A stretch of DNA of 64,000 nt from Bacillota bacterium (GCA_023400235.1 JAEXFI010000019.1:55198-119197), one strand, 5' to 3'. Counted from the stretch's first letter, positions 17,595-27,165 are shown. Translations and numbers: made by a program. Notes: generated by a model not told the origin, from the letters alone.

Positions 17595-18299
17595 TCACCC
17601 CTTGCTCCAGCGTCTTTTTTCTATTACTCTAATTGCCAGGAATACAAATACTGCCGAGAAGCTCAGATAATAAACCACCGGCCCAAGCGAAAGTATACCT
17701 GCGAAGAAGTCTTCCGTCCTGGAATACAATGAAAACCAGGAGAGAATTTTTGACCAGATTCCGCCCAGCGACGGAGCTATACCTTGTAAAAGCCACATCA
17801 TCAGAAGCCCTACTACACTGACGATTGCAGAGATAATCTGACTTTCGGTAAGTGAGGAGGCAAAAACACCAAAGGCAATAAATGCAGCTCCTAATAATAT
17901 GAAGCCCACATAACCGCCAATGACTTCCGGAATGTAAGGTTCCCCCAGCACCGACAGGATTATGGGATAGATAAAGGTTATTCCCGTCATCACAAGGAAC
18001 ACCGAAAAGGCTGCAAGATACTTGCCTACAACTATACTTGTAAGACTGGCAGGTGATGTTACAAGCAGCACTTCTGTTCCGCTTTTCCTCTCGTCTGCCA
18101 GTAATTTCATGGTCAGTATGGGTACTATAAGTATCAGTACAAGCGCCATATAATTCAGATTGAAGATGTATTCCGCAATTCCTTGAGTAAGGTTAATATT
18201 AAATATCATTGAAGAAATAAATATAAACAGCCCGATCATTACATATGCTACAGGTGAATTGAAATATGATTTGAATTCCTTTTTAAAAATCGAAAACAT
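17595..18299 (-). CDS. ABC-2 type permease
   Basis: The 234-residue protein has six predicted membrane helices and the ABC2-type opening FKKEFKSYFNSPVAYV, as in the GldF/NosY group. It would form the channel driven by the ATPase encoded just upstream. Its ribosome binding site GGAGGUU lies inside the 3' end of the ATPase gene, which argues for translational coupling. Confidence 0.88.
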   Translation of the reverse strand: MFSIFKKEFKSYFNSPVAYVMIGLFIFISSMIFNINLTQGIAEYIFNLNYMALVLILIVPILTMKLLADERKSGTEVLLVTSPASLTSIVVGKYLAAFSVFLVMTGITFIYPIILSVLGEPYIPEVIGGYVGFILLGAAFIAFGVFASSLTESQIISAIVSVVGLLMMWLLQGIAPSLGGIWSKILSWFSLYSRTEDFFAGILSLGPVVYYLSFSAVFVFLAIRVIEKRRWSKG

Positions 18300-18302
18300 G
18301 AC

Positions 18303-19250
18303 TTATATAACCTCCTTTTCCTGAGTGGTTAACTGTAGGAAGATATCCTCAAGAGTGAGATCCATGGATTTCAATTCTATGATAGGATATCCCGCTTTAG
18401 CCATTGCGAAGAATAGAGGTCTTCTTATGTCGATTTCCTTGTCCGATTCAATTATAAATTCTGTTACATCTTTTTCCTTTTCAATATGGGGTTCTACATA
18501 TTTGATTCCGTATATCTGCTCAATGGCGTTGGATATTGAGCCCTTTGGACCTGCAATGGTAGCCGACAGCTTACTGACAGTGTTCATACCCTTTGAAAGG
18601 TTGTCCGGAGTATCAATCGCAGCAATCTTTCCCTTGTTAATAATAACTACCCTTTCACAAACTGCGCTTACCTCAGGCAGTATATGTGAGCTCAATATGA
18701 TTGTATGCTGCTTGCCCAGAGCTTTTATAAGCTTGCGGATTTCTATTATCTGCTTCGGGTCAAGACCAACTGTAGGTTCGTCAAGTATGAGCACCTCTGG
18801 GTTTCCCAAAAGAGACTGAGCAAGTCCGACTCTCTGCTTGTATCCTTTTGAAAGGTTCTTTACCAGTCGTCCTCTTACATCTGTTAACTTGACCAGTTCC
18901 ATAATGTCTGCCATCTGACTCTTCTTTACCTTCCTGCTTACGTCCTTCAGGTCGGCAACAAAGCCCAGGTATTCGGATACTGTCATATCCATGTACAATG
19001 GCGGCAATTCAGGAAGATAGCCTATTCTTTTTTTAACCTCTGAAGGACTTTCCATAATATCAAACCCGTTTACCTTTACCGTACCCTCGGTAGAAGGAAT
19101 GAAACCGGTAATAATATTCATGGTTGTTGATTTTCCGGCACCGTTAGGTCCGAGGAAACCAAGCACTTCACCTTTTTCAACTGTAAAGCTGATATTGTCT
19201 ACAGCCTTTATCTGACCATAGCTTTTGGTCAAATTCTGAATTTCAATCAT
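18303..19250 (-). CDS. ABC transporter ATP-binding protein (GldA/CcmA type)
   Basis: The 315-residue protein has Walker A GPNGAGKST, the signature LSKGYKQRVGLAQ, Walker B VLILDEPTVGLD and the H-loop ILSSHIL, followed by a roughly 100-residue C-terminal extension seen in GldA-type ATPases. The start at 19250 (MIEIQNLTKSYG) is preferred over a longer frame because a GGGGGGAAAAG site precedes it. It is the first gene of the four-gene ABC unit. Confidence 0.9.
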   Translation of the reverse strand: MIEIQNLTKSYGQIKAVDNISFTVEKGEVLGFLGPNGAGKSTTMNIITGFIPSTEGTVKVNGFDIMESPSEVKKRIGYLPELPPLYMDMTVSEYLGFVADLKDVSRKVKKSQMADIMELVKLTDVRGRLVKNLSKGYKQRVGLAQSLLGNPEVLILDEPTVGLDPKQIIEIRKLIKALGKQHTIILSSHILPEVSAVCERVVIINKGKIAAIDTPDNLSKGMNTVSKLSATIAGPKGSISNAIEQIYGIKYVEPHIEKEKDVTEFIIESDKEIDIRRPLFFAMAKAGYPIIELKSMDLTLEDIFLQLTTQEKEVI

Positions 19251-19734
19251 TCTTTTCCCCCCTATTTTTTTCGTGCATTCAGGAACAAAAGTCAATTACC
19301 ATGAAGCGTAATCGCTTATGTTCAGGAGTATTACCGTAATTAACTTTGTTAATACACTCAAAAGAACGGCTAAGCTATTTCAGAATAATAACCCGCCCAC
19401 TCCATAGAACACGTAGCATTCAAAGAATCCACCGTATTCCAAAGAAAGCTGCGCTTTTCAAAGAAGGCTGCGCTTTCTTTACTATTATCCATAATTTTTT
19501 TTAATAAACTATGAACGAAATGTAACATTTTGAACAAAGTTCTACTTAAATTTCAAACAAAAATTCTCAAAAAAATGGAATTTTTTGTTTAGTCATTTTA
19601 AGATTATATAGTTTTTTTAACTCCTTTTCAAGGGGGAAATCATTGATATGTGGCAATGCGGCATGATTATGAGTAATAAATGCACTTTGAAGGTGTCTCC
19701 TCAATACTATATGACTGTGTTCCTCCTGAAAAGC
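19251..19734. other. Gene-free spacer with palindromes and tandem repeat
   Basis: Upstream of the ABC unit lie an AAGCG-TAAT-CGCTT palindrome (19305-19318 region), a GTATTA...TAATAC inverted repeat (about 19330-19357) and two tandem 19-21 bp near-copies of AAAGAARGCTGCGCTTT (19441-19459 and 19460-19480), each self-complementary. These could be operators or transcript-end hairpins for either neighbour. No convincing frame is present. Confidence 0.4.
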
Positions 19735-19764
19735 AAAAAAATAGAAGGCAGCTTCTCCTTCTAT
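19735..19764 (-). terminator. Terminator after the Ca2+ ATPase gene
   Basis: In the minus-strand RNA AUAGAAGG (19757-19764) pairs with CCUUCUAU (19741-19748) around an 8-nt loop and is followed by six U. It lies 90 nt after the ATPase stop. Confidence 0.75.
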
Positions 19765-19854
19765 CTCTTTCCATTTATTTAACTTATCCTTCACAGTCCC
19801 GATTACAAGGCTCTTTTGCACTTGGCTGCCTTAATAGGCGGCAATCACCCGTAT

Positions 19855-22581
19855 TTAGCACTGCTGCCGTCTTGAGCCCTTTCCCAGCAGGCTGGAGAGC
19901 ACCGGTCCCAGCAAGGAGAAGCCCAGTATGAGCAGCCATTCATTAAGTCCCAGTGGGACTGTTTCAAAAATCACTTGAAATACAGGTATATATACTACTC
20001 CAAGTATCATTGCAAGCGAGCAGAGGACTGCCAATATGAGCGGTATATTATTTGTCAGCGGTATTTCAAATATATTTTTGGTTTCCGATTTGCATTCGAA
20101 CACATGTATGAGCTGTGTCATTACCAGAGTCATGAAGGCTCCTGTACGTGCCAGCTCAACATTATTTACAAAATACAGTATGCTTACAAAGACCCCCAGC
20201 GTACTAAGCCCTATAAAAATACCCCTTGACACTATAAGCCTTAACAGTCCGTGGGAGAATATGGTATCCTTTGAGCCACGGGGCCTTCTCATCATAATAT
20301 CATTTTCCGCAGGGTCAAGTCCCAGGGCTATGGCCGGAAGGCCGTCTGTAACCAGGTTTACCCACAGGATTTGAATAGGGAGCAGAGGTATGGGCAGCCA
20401 CATTAGCATTCCCAGAAACATTGTCAGCACCTCGCCCAGGTTGCAGGCGAGCATGTAACGTATGAATTTTCTTATATTGTTGTATATGACCCTTCCCTCT
20501 TCCACAGCAGCTACTATGGTGGCAAAGTTATCATCCAGCAGCACCATTGAGGAGGCCTCCTTTGTAACATCCGTTCCGGTGATGCCCATGGAGACTCCTA
20601 TATCAGCCTCTTTTACCGCCGGGGCATCGTTGACTCCGTCACCGGTCATTGCAACTATATGTCCCAGCCTTTTGAGCACCTTGACTATCTGCAGCTTATG
20701 CTTGGGTGATACCCTTGCATACACGGACACTGAAGGCGCTATGTCCTCCAACTGGGCTTCGCTCATTTTGTCCAGCTCCGCCCCTGTCAATACATTGTCC
20801 CCTTCGCAGAAAATATTCAGTTCCCTGGCTATGGCAGTTGCAGTAAGCTTGTGGTCCCCGGTTATCATCACCGGCTTTATTCCTGCAAACCTGCATTTCT
20901 GGACTGCTTCAACAGCTTCCTTCCTGGGAGGGTCTATCAAGCCCATGAGACCCACAAATATGAGGTCACTTTCAACATTTTTTGTCTTTGCAATGTAATT
21001 TCCCGTCTCCAGCTTTCTGTAAGCCAGACCTATTACTCTCAAGGCATCACTGGCCATGCCGTCATTTATTTTGGTTATTGATCTTCTTGTCAATTCATCC
21101 AGCTTGATAATTCCCCTGGCGGACATTATCCTGCTGCACTTGTCTATAATCATATCCGGTGCGCCTTTAGTAAACACATATATCTCGCCCTTGTTATTCC
21201 TGCAGACTATGGACATGCACTTTCTGTCGGAATCAAAGGGAAGCTCGTCAATTCTCTGATATGTCTCGTTTAGATCGCTAGAAGTTATCCCCGCCTTGGC
21301 AGCTGCTATGGTGAGAGCTATTTCGGTAGGGTCCCCTGATATTTTCAAGGTTTCCTGCTTGGAGAATATCGCCTTGATTTTACCAATTGCGGAGTTTTCT
21401 GAAACCGGCCTGGTTATGACCGAATTGTTGCAAAAGGCACCGATTTCAAGAGCCAACTTGATTCCTTCCACCCTGAGAGGGTCGGAGGGCCTGTTGTCAA
21501 CAAGAAAGCTCCCGTCAATGTTGTATCCGTTGCCTGTGACTGAGAGCTGATATCCGGCTGCGTATATTTTCCTTACAGTCATCTTGTTTTCTGTAAGAGT
21601 ACCTGTCTTGTCAGAGCAGATAATGCTGGCACAGCCCAGAGTTTCAACAGCAGGCAGCTTCCTGATAAGAGCATTTCTTTTGAGCATTCTCTGAACACCA
21701 AGTGCCAGTGAAATCGTTACTATTGCAGGAAGTCCCTCGGGAACTGCCGCCACAGCCAGGCTTATGCCTGAGAGCAGCATGGTAAAGAGTTTCTCGCCCC
21801 GAATGACACCGGTTATGGAGACAATGGTACATATGAGCAGGCAGCCAACGGCTATAAACCTTCCCAGATGTGCAAGCCTTTTTTGCAGAGGTGTTTCTTC
21901 ATCCTCTATGTTTTGAATCATATCTGCTATGTGGCCCATTTCGGTTTTCATGCCGGTGGCAAATACTATGGCCTTGCCTCTGCCGCCGGTTATAACCGTT
22001 CCCATATAGACCGAGGATTTTTTATCATATGGGTCAATGATTGCCCTGCTGCTTTTAAGCGGACTTTTTTCAACGGGAACTGATTCCCCTGTCAGAAGGG
22101 ATTCATCCACCTGAAGACCGCTGCTTTCCAAAACCGCTGCATCGGCGGCAATACGGTCTCCTGCCTCGATTACCAGAATATCTCCGGGAACAATTTCTTC
22201 CGCCGGTACGCTGACAAGCTGCTCGTTCCTGATAACCTTGGCATTTGGAGCTGCCAGGGATTTTAAGGCCTCCATTGTCTTTTCGGTTTTGAATTCCTGA
22301 ACAAATCCCATTATGGCATTTATCACGACTATGGCAATTATGGTAATTGCCTCTGTCATTTCTCCCATGAATCCTGATATGACAGTAGAGACCATCAGAA
22401 TAATTACCATCAGGTCGGTAAATTGCTCAAATAATATTTTTAATGGAGATATTCTCTTTCTTTCAGCCAGAATATTCGGACCGTGGGTCTGGAGCTTGTG
22501 TCTTGCCTCCTTGTCGGTAAGGCCTGTGGTCAGCATACTCTCCGGATTTGCATAATTCAGCCTTGATTCAATAACACTCAT
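19855..22581 (-). CDS. Calcium-transporting P-type ATPase (SERCA-like)
   Basis: The roughly 908-residue pump has the actuator TGES motif, PEGLP in the fourth membrane helix, the phosphorylation site DKTGTLT (about residue 323), the TGDGVNDAPAVKEADIG hinge and the sixth-helix NLVTDGLPAIALGLDP that marks SERCA/PMR1-like Ca2+ pumps. It would expel Ca2+ from the cytoplasm at the cost of ATP. I chose the ATG at 22581 (MSVIESRLNY), 12 nt after AGAGAGG; the longer frame to 22647 has no family similarity. It lies 134 nt after the mgtC-type gene and may share its transcript. Confidence 0.9.
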   Translation of the reverse strand: MSVIESRLNYANPESMLTTGLTDKEARHKLQTHGPNILAERKRISPLKILFEQFTDLMVIILMVSTVISGFMGEMTEAITIIAIVVINAIMGFVQEFKTEKTMEALKSLAAPNAKVIRNEQLVSVPAEEIVPGDILVIEAGDRIAADAAVLESSGLQVDESLLTGESVPVEKSPLKSSRAIIDPYDKKSSVYMGTVITGGRGKAIVFATGMKTEMGHIADMIQNIEDEETPLQKRLAHLGRFIAVGCLLICTIVSITGVIRGEKLFTMLLSGISLAVAAVPEGLPAIVTISLALGVQRMLKRNALIRKLPAVETLGCASIICSDKTGTLTENKMTVRKIYAAGYQLSVTGNGYNIDGSFLVDNRPSDPLRVEGIKLALEIGAFCNNSVITRPVSENSAIGKIKAIFSKQETLKISGDPTEIALTIAAAKAGITSSDLNETYQRIDELPFDSDRKCMSIVCRNNKGEIYVFTKGAPDMIIDKCSRIMSARGIIKLDELTRRSITKINDGMASDALRVIGLAYRKLETGNYIAKTKNVESDLIFVGLMGLIDPPRKEAVEAVQKCRFAGIKPVMITGDHKLTATAIARELNIFCEGDNVLTGAELDKMSEAQLEDIAPSVSVYARVSPKHKLQIVKVLKRLGHIVAMTGDGVNDAPAVKEADIGVSMGITGTDVTKEASSMVLLDDNFATIVAAVEEGRVIYNNIRKFIRYMLACNLGEVLTMFLGMLMWLPIPLLPIQILWVNLVTDGLPAIALGLDPAENDIMMRRPRGSKDTIFSHGLLRLIVSRGIFIGLSTLGVFVSILYFVNNVELARTGAFMTLVMTQLIHVFECKSETKNIFEIPLTNNIPLILAVLCSLAMILGVVYIPVFQVIFETVPLGLNEWLLILGFSLLGPVLSSLLGKGSRRQQC

Positions 22582-22715
22582 AACAATTAATCGCCTCTCT
22601 TGTATTCTACGAATATTTTTATTCAAGAGGAGTGAAAAATAGTACAAGATTATTTATAGGAGGACAGGCTTTATAAGTACCCCGTAGGTACGGATGAAGG
22701 TACTTTGTAAAAAGG

Positions 22716-23420
22716 CTATTCCTCGTAAACCCGTCTGACATGTTCGTGGCAAAGAACCGCCTCTATAAGCTCAGCCATAGGTGTTTGGGCTGACATATCC
22801 AGAGTGAAGCGCAGTACCATTTCTCCGTCTCTTTCACTGCTGACAAAATCGGTTTTCTTTATTCTGACACCCAGCTCCTGTATTATTCTGGACAGTTCGT
22901 TGACTTCGCCTCTTTTAATCTGAGTATGGATAAAAAGCCTTGTACTTTTCTGGGAAGTCATACGGCCTTGGGTCTTCTTTATTACCACCAGTATAAGAAA
23001 TATTATGACTGTGGCAAGCAGGGCTCCGGAGTAAAACCCTATTCCGGCGGCTATACCTATGCAGGACACTGCCCAAAGGCTGGCGGCGGTTGTCAGTCCC
23101 TTTACACTGATACCCTCTTTTATGATGGTACCTGCCCCCAAAAAGCCTATTCCGCTGATTACCTGTGCTCCCAGTCTTGCCGGATCAACATTTGCATGAG
23201 AAGAATATCTGTAATAAATAAATTCAGAGGTAACCATAACCAGCGCAGAACCCACACAAACAAGAATATGGGTTCTGAGGCCGGCAGGCCTATGTACATG
23301 CTCCCGCTCAAAACCTATAATGCCTCCAAGTACGCAGGCTACAATAAGCCTGGATATCATTGATAAATAAAATTCTCCCTGACTGCTGAAATAACTAAAC
23401 AGATTATTTAATATCCACAT
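22716..23420 (-). CDS. MgtC/SapB family membrane protein
   Basis: The 234-residue product has four to five N-terminal membrane helices with the family motifs GGIIGFEREHVHRPAGLRTHILVC and GIGFLGAGTIIKEG, and a C-terminal cytoplasmic ACT-like domain of about 80 residues. MgtC proteins modulate membrane potential and Mg2+ adaptation rather than transport Mg2+. Its neighbour is a Ca2+ pump, so divalent-cation stress may be the common theme (inference). The ribosome binding site is weak (GGCGG). Confidence 0.88.
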   Translation of the reverse strand: MWILNNLFSYFSSQGEFYLSMISRLIVACVLGGIIGFEREHVHRPAGLRTHILVCVGSALVMVTSEFIYYRYSSHANVDPARLGAQVISGIGFLGAGTIIKEGISVKGLTTAASLWAVSCIGIAAGIGFYSGALLATVIIFLILVVIKKTQGRMTSQKSTRLFIHTQIKRGEVNELSRIIQELGVRIKKTDFVSSERDGEMVLRFTLDMSAQTPMAELIEAVLCHEHVRRVYEE

Positions 23421-23555
23421 AAAATACCGCCATTCTGCATCAAATTATCAATTCATAATTAATATTATATATTAATCACATAAATAAATGTAGAAATCTT
23501 TCACATTTCTGATTACCTCCTGAACCCGGAGGGGGAATCACCTTTTAAATAAAAG

Positions 23556-23684
23556 TTATAATTTAACCTGTTGTGCTAATACCGCATGAAACTTTCTTTC
23601 TTTGCTCTTAGTTGCTGATAGGTATAGTTTCCTCTGGAGTTGTCGAACTTTATCTATGGTGTTGTTAGTCTTTTTGACATTCAC
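23556..23684 (-). pseudogene. N-terminal remnant of group II intron reverse transcriptase
   Basis: A GTG at 23682-23684, preceded by AAAGGAGGU, opens a 42-codon frame containing KVRQLQRKLYL and a Lys/Arg-rich segment ending KFHAVLAQQ, then TAA. This is the typical opening of group II intron reverse transcriptase/maturases, which normally run to about 420-600 residues; the catalytic reverse transcriptase and maturase domains are missing. It lies within the intron relic described separately. Confidence 0.75.
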
Positions 23685-24182
23685 TCACTCTTACCTCCTT
23701 TGAAAACTTGAACAAAAGCAGAATCCCTTCCCTATATGAGATTTTGTTGTCCTCATAATCCTTGGTACTATGAACCCCTCCGATTGCGTTTCCACAGGAT
23801 ATCAACTTCACCTTTAGAGCTTATATGAATCCTCTTTACAGTTTCCTGTGTGGATTAGGCCCTCCCCAGTTCCATAACATACTTTCATATCATACCGTCC
23901 CCAATACACCGAAGGATTCTTGAGTGCTGAATTTCCAAGTTCTTTACACCTTCCATGGACTTCGCCGTATAGGAATCGGCTCGTCTCCCTCTTTGCTCTG
24001 CATACAGCAGATTTTCTAACAGTGCTACAGGATTCACTTCATGTTACGGTCTGATATGTTGCATATTCAGTACGCTTCAACCTAGGCATCTCTACCTAAA
24101 TTAGCACTAAAGCTAACAAGCCCCTTGGTGGTTACTTGTACTGGACTCTCACCAGTTAGCAAATTACAGCTTTGCTGGGCAC
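23556..24182 (-). mobile_element. Truncated group II intron (5' part)
   Basis: On the minus strand the element begins GUGCCCAGC (from 24182), followed by GGUGAGAGUCCAGUAC, the domain-I style opening of bacterial group II introns, continues for roughly 490 nt of structured non-coding RNA, and reaches a ribosome binding site and the first 42 codons of the reverse transcriptase. Nothing like domain V (AGC triad with GNRA-capped hairpin) is found before the mgtC-type gene at 23420, so the 3' part is lost and the intron cannot splice or move. It lies just downstream of the spoIIR terminator, a kind of site favoured by some group II introns. Its 3' limit is uncertain. Confidence 0.75.
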
Positions 24183-24195
24183 GCCCCTATACGCT

Positions 24196-24257
24196 AAAAA
24201 AAGAAAAGGAGCTTTGAACTATACCCAAGGGTAGTTCGCAACACTCCTTTTCTTTTT
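24196..24257 (-). terminator. Terminator after spoIIR
   Basis: A long hairpin pairs AAAAAGAAAAGGAG with CUCCUUUUCUUUUUUU, with an inner GAACUA/UAGUUC stem, and ends in a U run in the minus direction. It starts 29 nt after the spoIIR stop. The inverted arms could also work in the opposite direction. Confidence 0.8.
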
Positions 24258-24286
24258 AAGGAAGATTTAATTCTGACTGCATTGCT

Positions 24287-25003
24287 CTATCTGAACATTT
24301 TGTTAACTGCACCTGTCACCTTGACTTTGGAACCTTCAAAAAGCTCCACCACCTTGAATCGAATTTTAACAGGAATATCCTCACTGCGGTCCGAGGTTGT
24401 AATCAATTTATATTCTTCAGAGGACAAGGAAGTCTTCAAGTCCTGTTTTACAGAATCCGGTATGGTCCCATGAGTCGCATCTATAAAACAAAGCGGTGGA
24501 AAAAGCACACACCACCAGTTTGCACCGGCACCATCTCCTATTACAACCTTCAGTGCCTGATATTCTCCCGCAGGAAGTGCTATATCCCCATAGGTTTTTG
24601 TGGGAAAGGAATAGTTTCCCATAGATGCCTTTACCTTATAACCGCTGTTATTAGCCTTTATTACCTTTGAAGAAACCTGCTCGATCTTTTCCAGATTGTC
24701 ATTTATAATGGCTCTGGTTTCACTTATATTCTTTGAATCTGCAAGCTTGTCCTTCATAAAATCTATGATTGCATCCCGAACCTTTAGTTTAAGTGCCTGG
24801 TCGGCCTTGGAATCGCTGTTTGCAACAACATGAAGTCTTACCAGGTTCTGTGATAGTCCTGCATTTACATCTTCTGCATAATTGTAGGTAATTATCCAGG
24901 CTCCCAGCATTAGCAGCAGCAGACCCGCAATGCATATCTTAATTATATTGGCTGTCTTACGGCTTAAAGCAGCCGGTTTGAAATATAAAAGTCCCTTACT
25001 CAT
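24287..25003 (-). CDS. spoIIR: Stage II sporulation protein R
   Basis: SpoIIR is the forespore-secreted signal that triggers SpoIIGA to cleave pro-sigma E in the mother cell. The 238-residue protein has an N-terminal membrane/signal segment (about 23-45), the family core LVRLHVVANSDSKADQALKL and the WWCVLFPPLCFID motif. ATG at 25003 after GGAGGGG. It is monocistronic, with a strong terminator. It shows that the host is, or descends from, an endospore former. Confidence 0.93.
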   Translation of the reverse strand: MSKGLLYFKPAALSRKTANIIKICIAGLLLLMLGAWIITYNYAEDVNAGLSQNLVRLHVVANSDSKADQALKLKVRDAIIDFMKDKLADSKNISETRAIINDNLEKIEQVSSKVIKANNSGYKVKASMGNYSFPTKTYGDIALPAGEYQALKVVIGDGAGANWWCVLFPPLCFIDATHGTIPDSVKQDLKTSLSSEEYKLITTSDRSEDIPVKIRFKVVELFEGSKVKVTGAVNKMFR

Positions 25004-25261
25004 AAATTTTCCCCTCCTTTACCGCTGCCCCATTTAAAAACAAAAGGTGACGGCTCTTCCCCAATTAAATGATTAATATGCTTTTTAAATCCAATCATTT
25101 TTTATTTAAACCTATCAATATTTAGTAATAAGCTTCATAAATAATTATTGGCAGGTATTCGTTTTTTTATACAAAATAAGAAAATTTTCTATGTATTAAC
25201 TTGATTTATTAATTAAGACAATGCTGACCGTTGACCTGACAAGGGAGGGCTGAAAAACTGC

Positions 25262-25294
25262 AAAAGCCAAAGCAGGCTGCCTGCTTTGGCTTTT
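25262..25294 (-). terminator. Terminator after pyrG
   Basis: AAAAGCCAAAGCAGG (25262-25276) and CCTGCTTTGGCTTTT (25280-25294) form a perfect 15-bp stem with a 3-nt loop. It lies 23 nt after the pyrG stop and is followed by a short U-containing tract. The symmetric U runs would let it work in both directions. Confidence 0.85.
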
Positions 25295-25316
25295 AGTTAC
25301 GTCAGTAATAATTTTA

Positions 25317-26927
25317 TTAATTTTCGTTCTGCTTTTTTTCGTAGGCCGCTCTTATGAAATCCTTAAAAAGATAATGTGGCTTGTTGGGCCTGGATTTGAA
25401 TTCCGGATGGAACTGAACTCCAATAAACCATGGATGCTCCAGCAGTTCTATGGTTTCAACAAGCTTTCCGCTGGGAGACAGTCCCGACAGAACCATACCC
25501 GCCTTGGACAATATATCCCTGTACTCATTGTTGAACTCATATCTGTGCCTGTGTCTTTCATATATAAGCTCGTCATTATATATCTTCTGAATCATGGTTT
25601 CTTCATTGATTTTACAGGGATATACACCCAGACGCATGGTTCCGCCCAACTCATCTATATCCCGCTGGTCGGGCATCAAATCTATGACAGGATATGGAGT
25701 CTCGCCGAATTCCGAGCTATTGGCGTCATGTAGTCCTGCCACATTCCTGGCAAACTCCACCACAGCCATCTGCATTCCAAGGCATATTCCAAAGAAGGGC
25801 ACCTTGTGCTCCCTGGCATAGGTTATTGCAAGAATTTTCCCTTCAATACCCCTGTCTCCAAAGCCTCCCGGAACAAGTATTCCGTCAACTCCTTTGAGAT
25901 ATTCGTTCACATCTCCCACTTCAACATCCTCTGAGTTAACCCATTTTATATTTACTTCAAGATCATTTCCGATCCCGCCGTGCCTCAGAGACTCGGCCAC
26001 ACTCAAATATGCATCATGCAGCTCCACATACTTTCCTACCAGGGCAATGGTGACAGAACCCTTTGGGTGCTTCTGCCTGCTTACCATTTCCTCCCACTCG
26101 GATAAATCCGGCTCGTTGCAGGAAAGTCCCAGCCTCTTGCAAACTGTTTTTGCCAGCCCTTCCTTCTCCAGCATCAAAGGCACTTCATACAGCACTTCAG
26201 CATCCAGATTCTGGACTACCGCTCCTCCCGGGAGATTGCAGAAAAAGGCTATCTTATCCTTTAAGTCCTGGGACAGGAACTTCTCAGTTCTGCAGACTAT
26301 AACGTCCGGCTGAATTCCAAGACTGATCAATTCCTTGACACTGTGCTGGGTGGGTTTGGTTTTTAGTTCACCGGACTTGCCCAAAAATGGAACCAGGGTA
26401 ACATGAATATACATCACATTTTCTCTGCCTATTTCAGTAGAGACCTGCCTTATTGCTTCTAAAAACGGAAGACTTTCAATATCGCCTACGGTTCCTCCGA
26501 TCTCGGTGATAACCACATCTGTTCTTTCCGACTTGCCTACTCTATAAATTCTTTCCTTTATTTCATTTGTAATATGGGGGATTACTTGAACTGTGCCTCC
26601 GAGGAAGTCACCTTTTCTTTCCTTGCTGATAACCGACCAGTAAATCTTACCTGTGGTAACATTGCTGTTTTTGCTGAGATTTTCATCTATAAACCTCTCA
26701 TAGTGTCCCAAATCCAGGTCCGTCTCCGCTCCGTCCTCAGTTACGAAAACCTCTCCGTGCTGATAAGGGCTCATAGTACCGGGGTCCACATTTATATACG
26801 GGTCAAATTTCTGAATTGTTACATGTACACCTCTTGCTTTTAAAAGCCTTCCTAATGATGCCGCTGTTATTCCCTTTCCCAACCCGGAAACCACACCACC
26901 AGTTACGAAGATATACTTTACTGACAT
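25317..26927 (-). CDS. pyrG: CTP synthase
   Basis: PyrG makes CTP from UTP, glutamine and ATP. The 536-residue enzyme shows the N-terminal synthetase P-loop region GGVVSGLGKGITAASLGRLL and the C-terminal class I glutaminase with nucleophile cysteine in FFGICLGMQMAV and the HPEF histidine-glutamate pair. Length is normal. ATG at 26927 after AGAGGAGU. A promoter (27137-27165) and a structured leader of about 200 nt precede it; pyrG is controlled by leader attenuation in other Firmicutes. Confidence 0.97.
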   Translation of the reverse strand: MSVKYIFVTGGVVSGLGKGITAASLGRLLKARGVHVTIQKFDPYINVDPGTMSPYQHGEVFVTEDGAETDLDLGHYERFIDENLSKNSNVTTGKIYWSVISKERKGDFLGGTVQVIPHITNEIKERIYRVGKSERTDVVITEIGGTVGDIESLPFLEAIRQVSTEIGRENVMYIHVTLVPFLGKSGELKTKPTQHSVKELISLGIQPDVIVCRTEKFLSQDLKDKIAFFCNLPGGAVVQNLDAEVLYEVPLMLEKEGLAKTVCKRLGLSCNEPDLSEWEEMVSRQKHPKGSVTIALVGKYVELHDAYLSVAESLRHGGIGNDLEVNIKWVNSEDVEVGDVNEYLKGVDGILVPGGFGDRGIEGKILAITYAREHKVPFFGICLGMQMAVVEFARNVAGLHDANSSEFGETPYPVIDLMPDQRDIDELGGTMRLGVYPCKINEETMIQKIYNDELIYERHRHRYEFNNEYRDILSKAGMVLSGLSPSGKLVETIELLEHPWFIGVQFHPEFKSRPNKPHYLFKDFIRAAYEKKQNEN

Positions 26928-26989
26928 TGTTTTACTCCTCTCGACATGTTCATACGATTATATATAGAAATGCTAATTAAATTGTATTT

Positions 26990-27130
26990 AGGAATGAAAA
27001 TAATTCCTCATTGCTCTTACCTCTTACATGTTCAGGTAAAATTGTCAACTTTACCGCTGTAAAAAACTTCTTCCTGCAAATGCTTCAATGAGGCAAAGTA
27101 GTTCCGATTAACACCGGGCATCTATTCCCT
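26990..27130 (-). promoter_or_regulatory. Structured pyrG leader with alternative hairpins
   Basis: In the minus-strand RNA, CCUCAUUG (27086-27093) can pair with CAAUGAGG (27006-27013) around a central GGUAAA/UUUACC hairpin (about 27034-27055). The 3' part of that stem overlaps AGGAAU (27003-27008), which can instead pair with AUUCCU (26990-26995). The two folds exclude each other, as in attenuators, but I see no good U run, so the mechanism is uncertain. Confidence 0.4.
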
Positions 27131-27136
27131 CGTTAT

Positions 27137-27165
27137 ATTTTATATTTTGACATAACAAAGGTCAA
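27137..27165 (-). promoter_or_regulatory. Promoter for pyrG
   Basis: The minus strand has TTGACC (27160-27165), a 17-nt spacer and TAAAAT (27137-27142). The expected start lies close to a GAGGG run about 200 nt before pyrG; some pyrG genes initiate at G runs that sense CTP. Confidence 0.6.

Noticed and set aside
19567..19821. An 84-codon minus-strand frame downstream of the Ca2+ ATPase
   Set aside because: It contains the strong terminator at 19735-19764, has no ribosome binding site and no recognisable motif.
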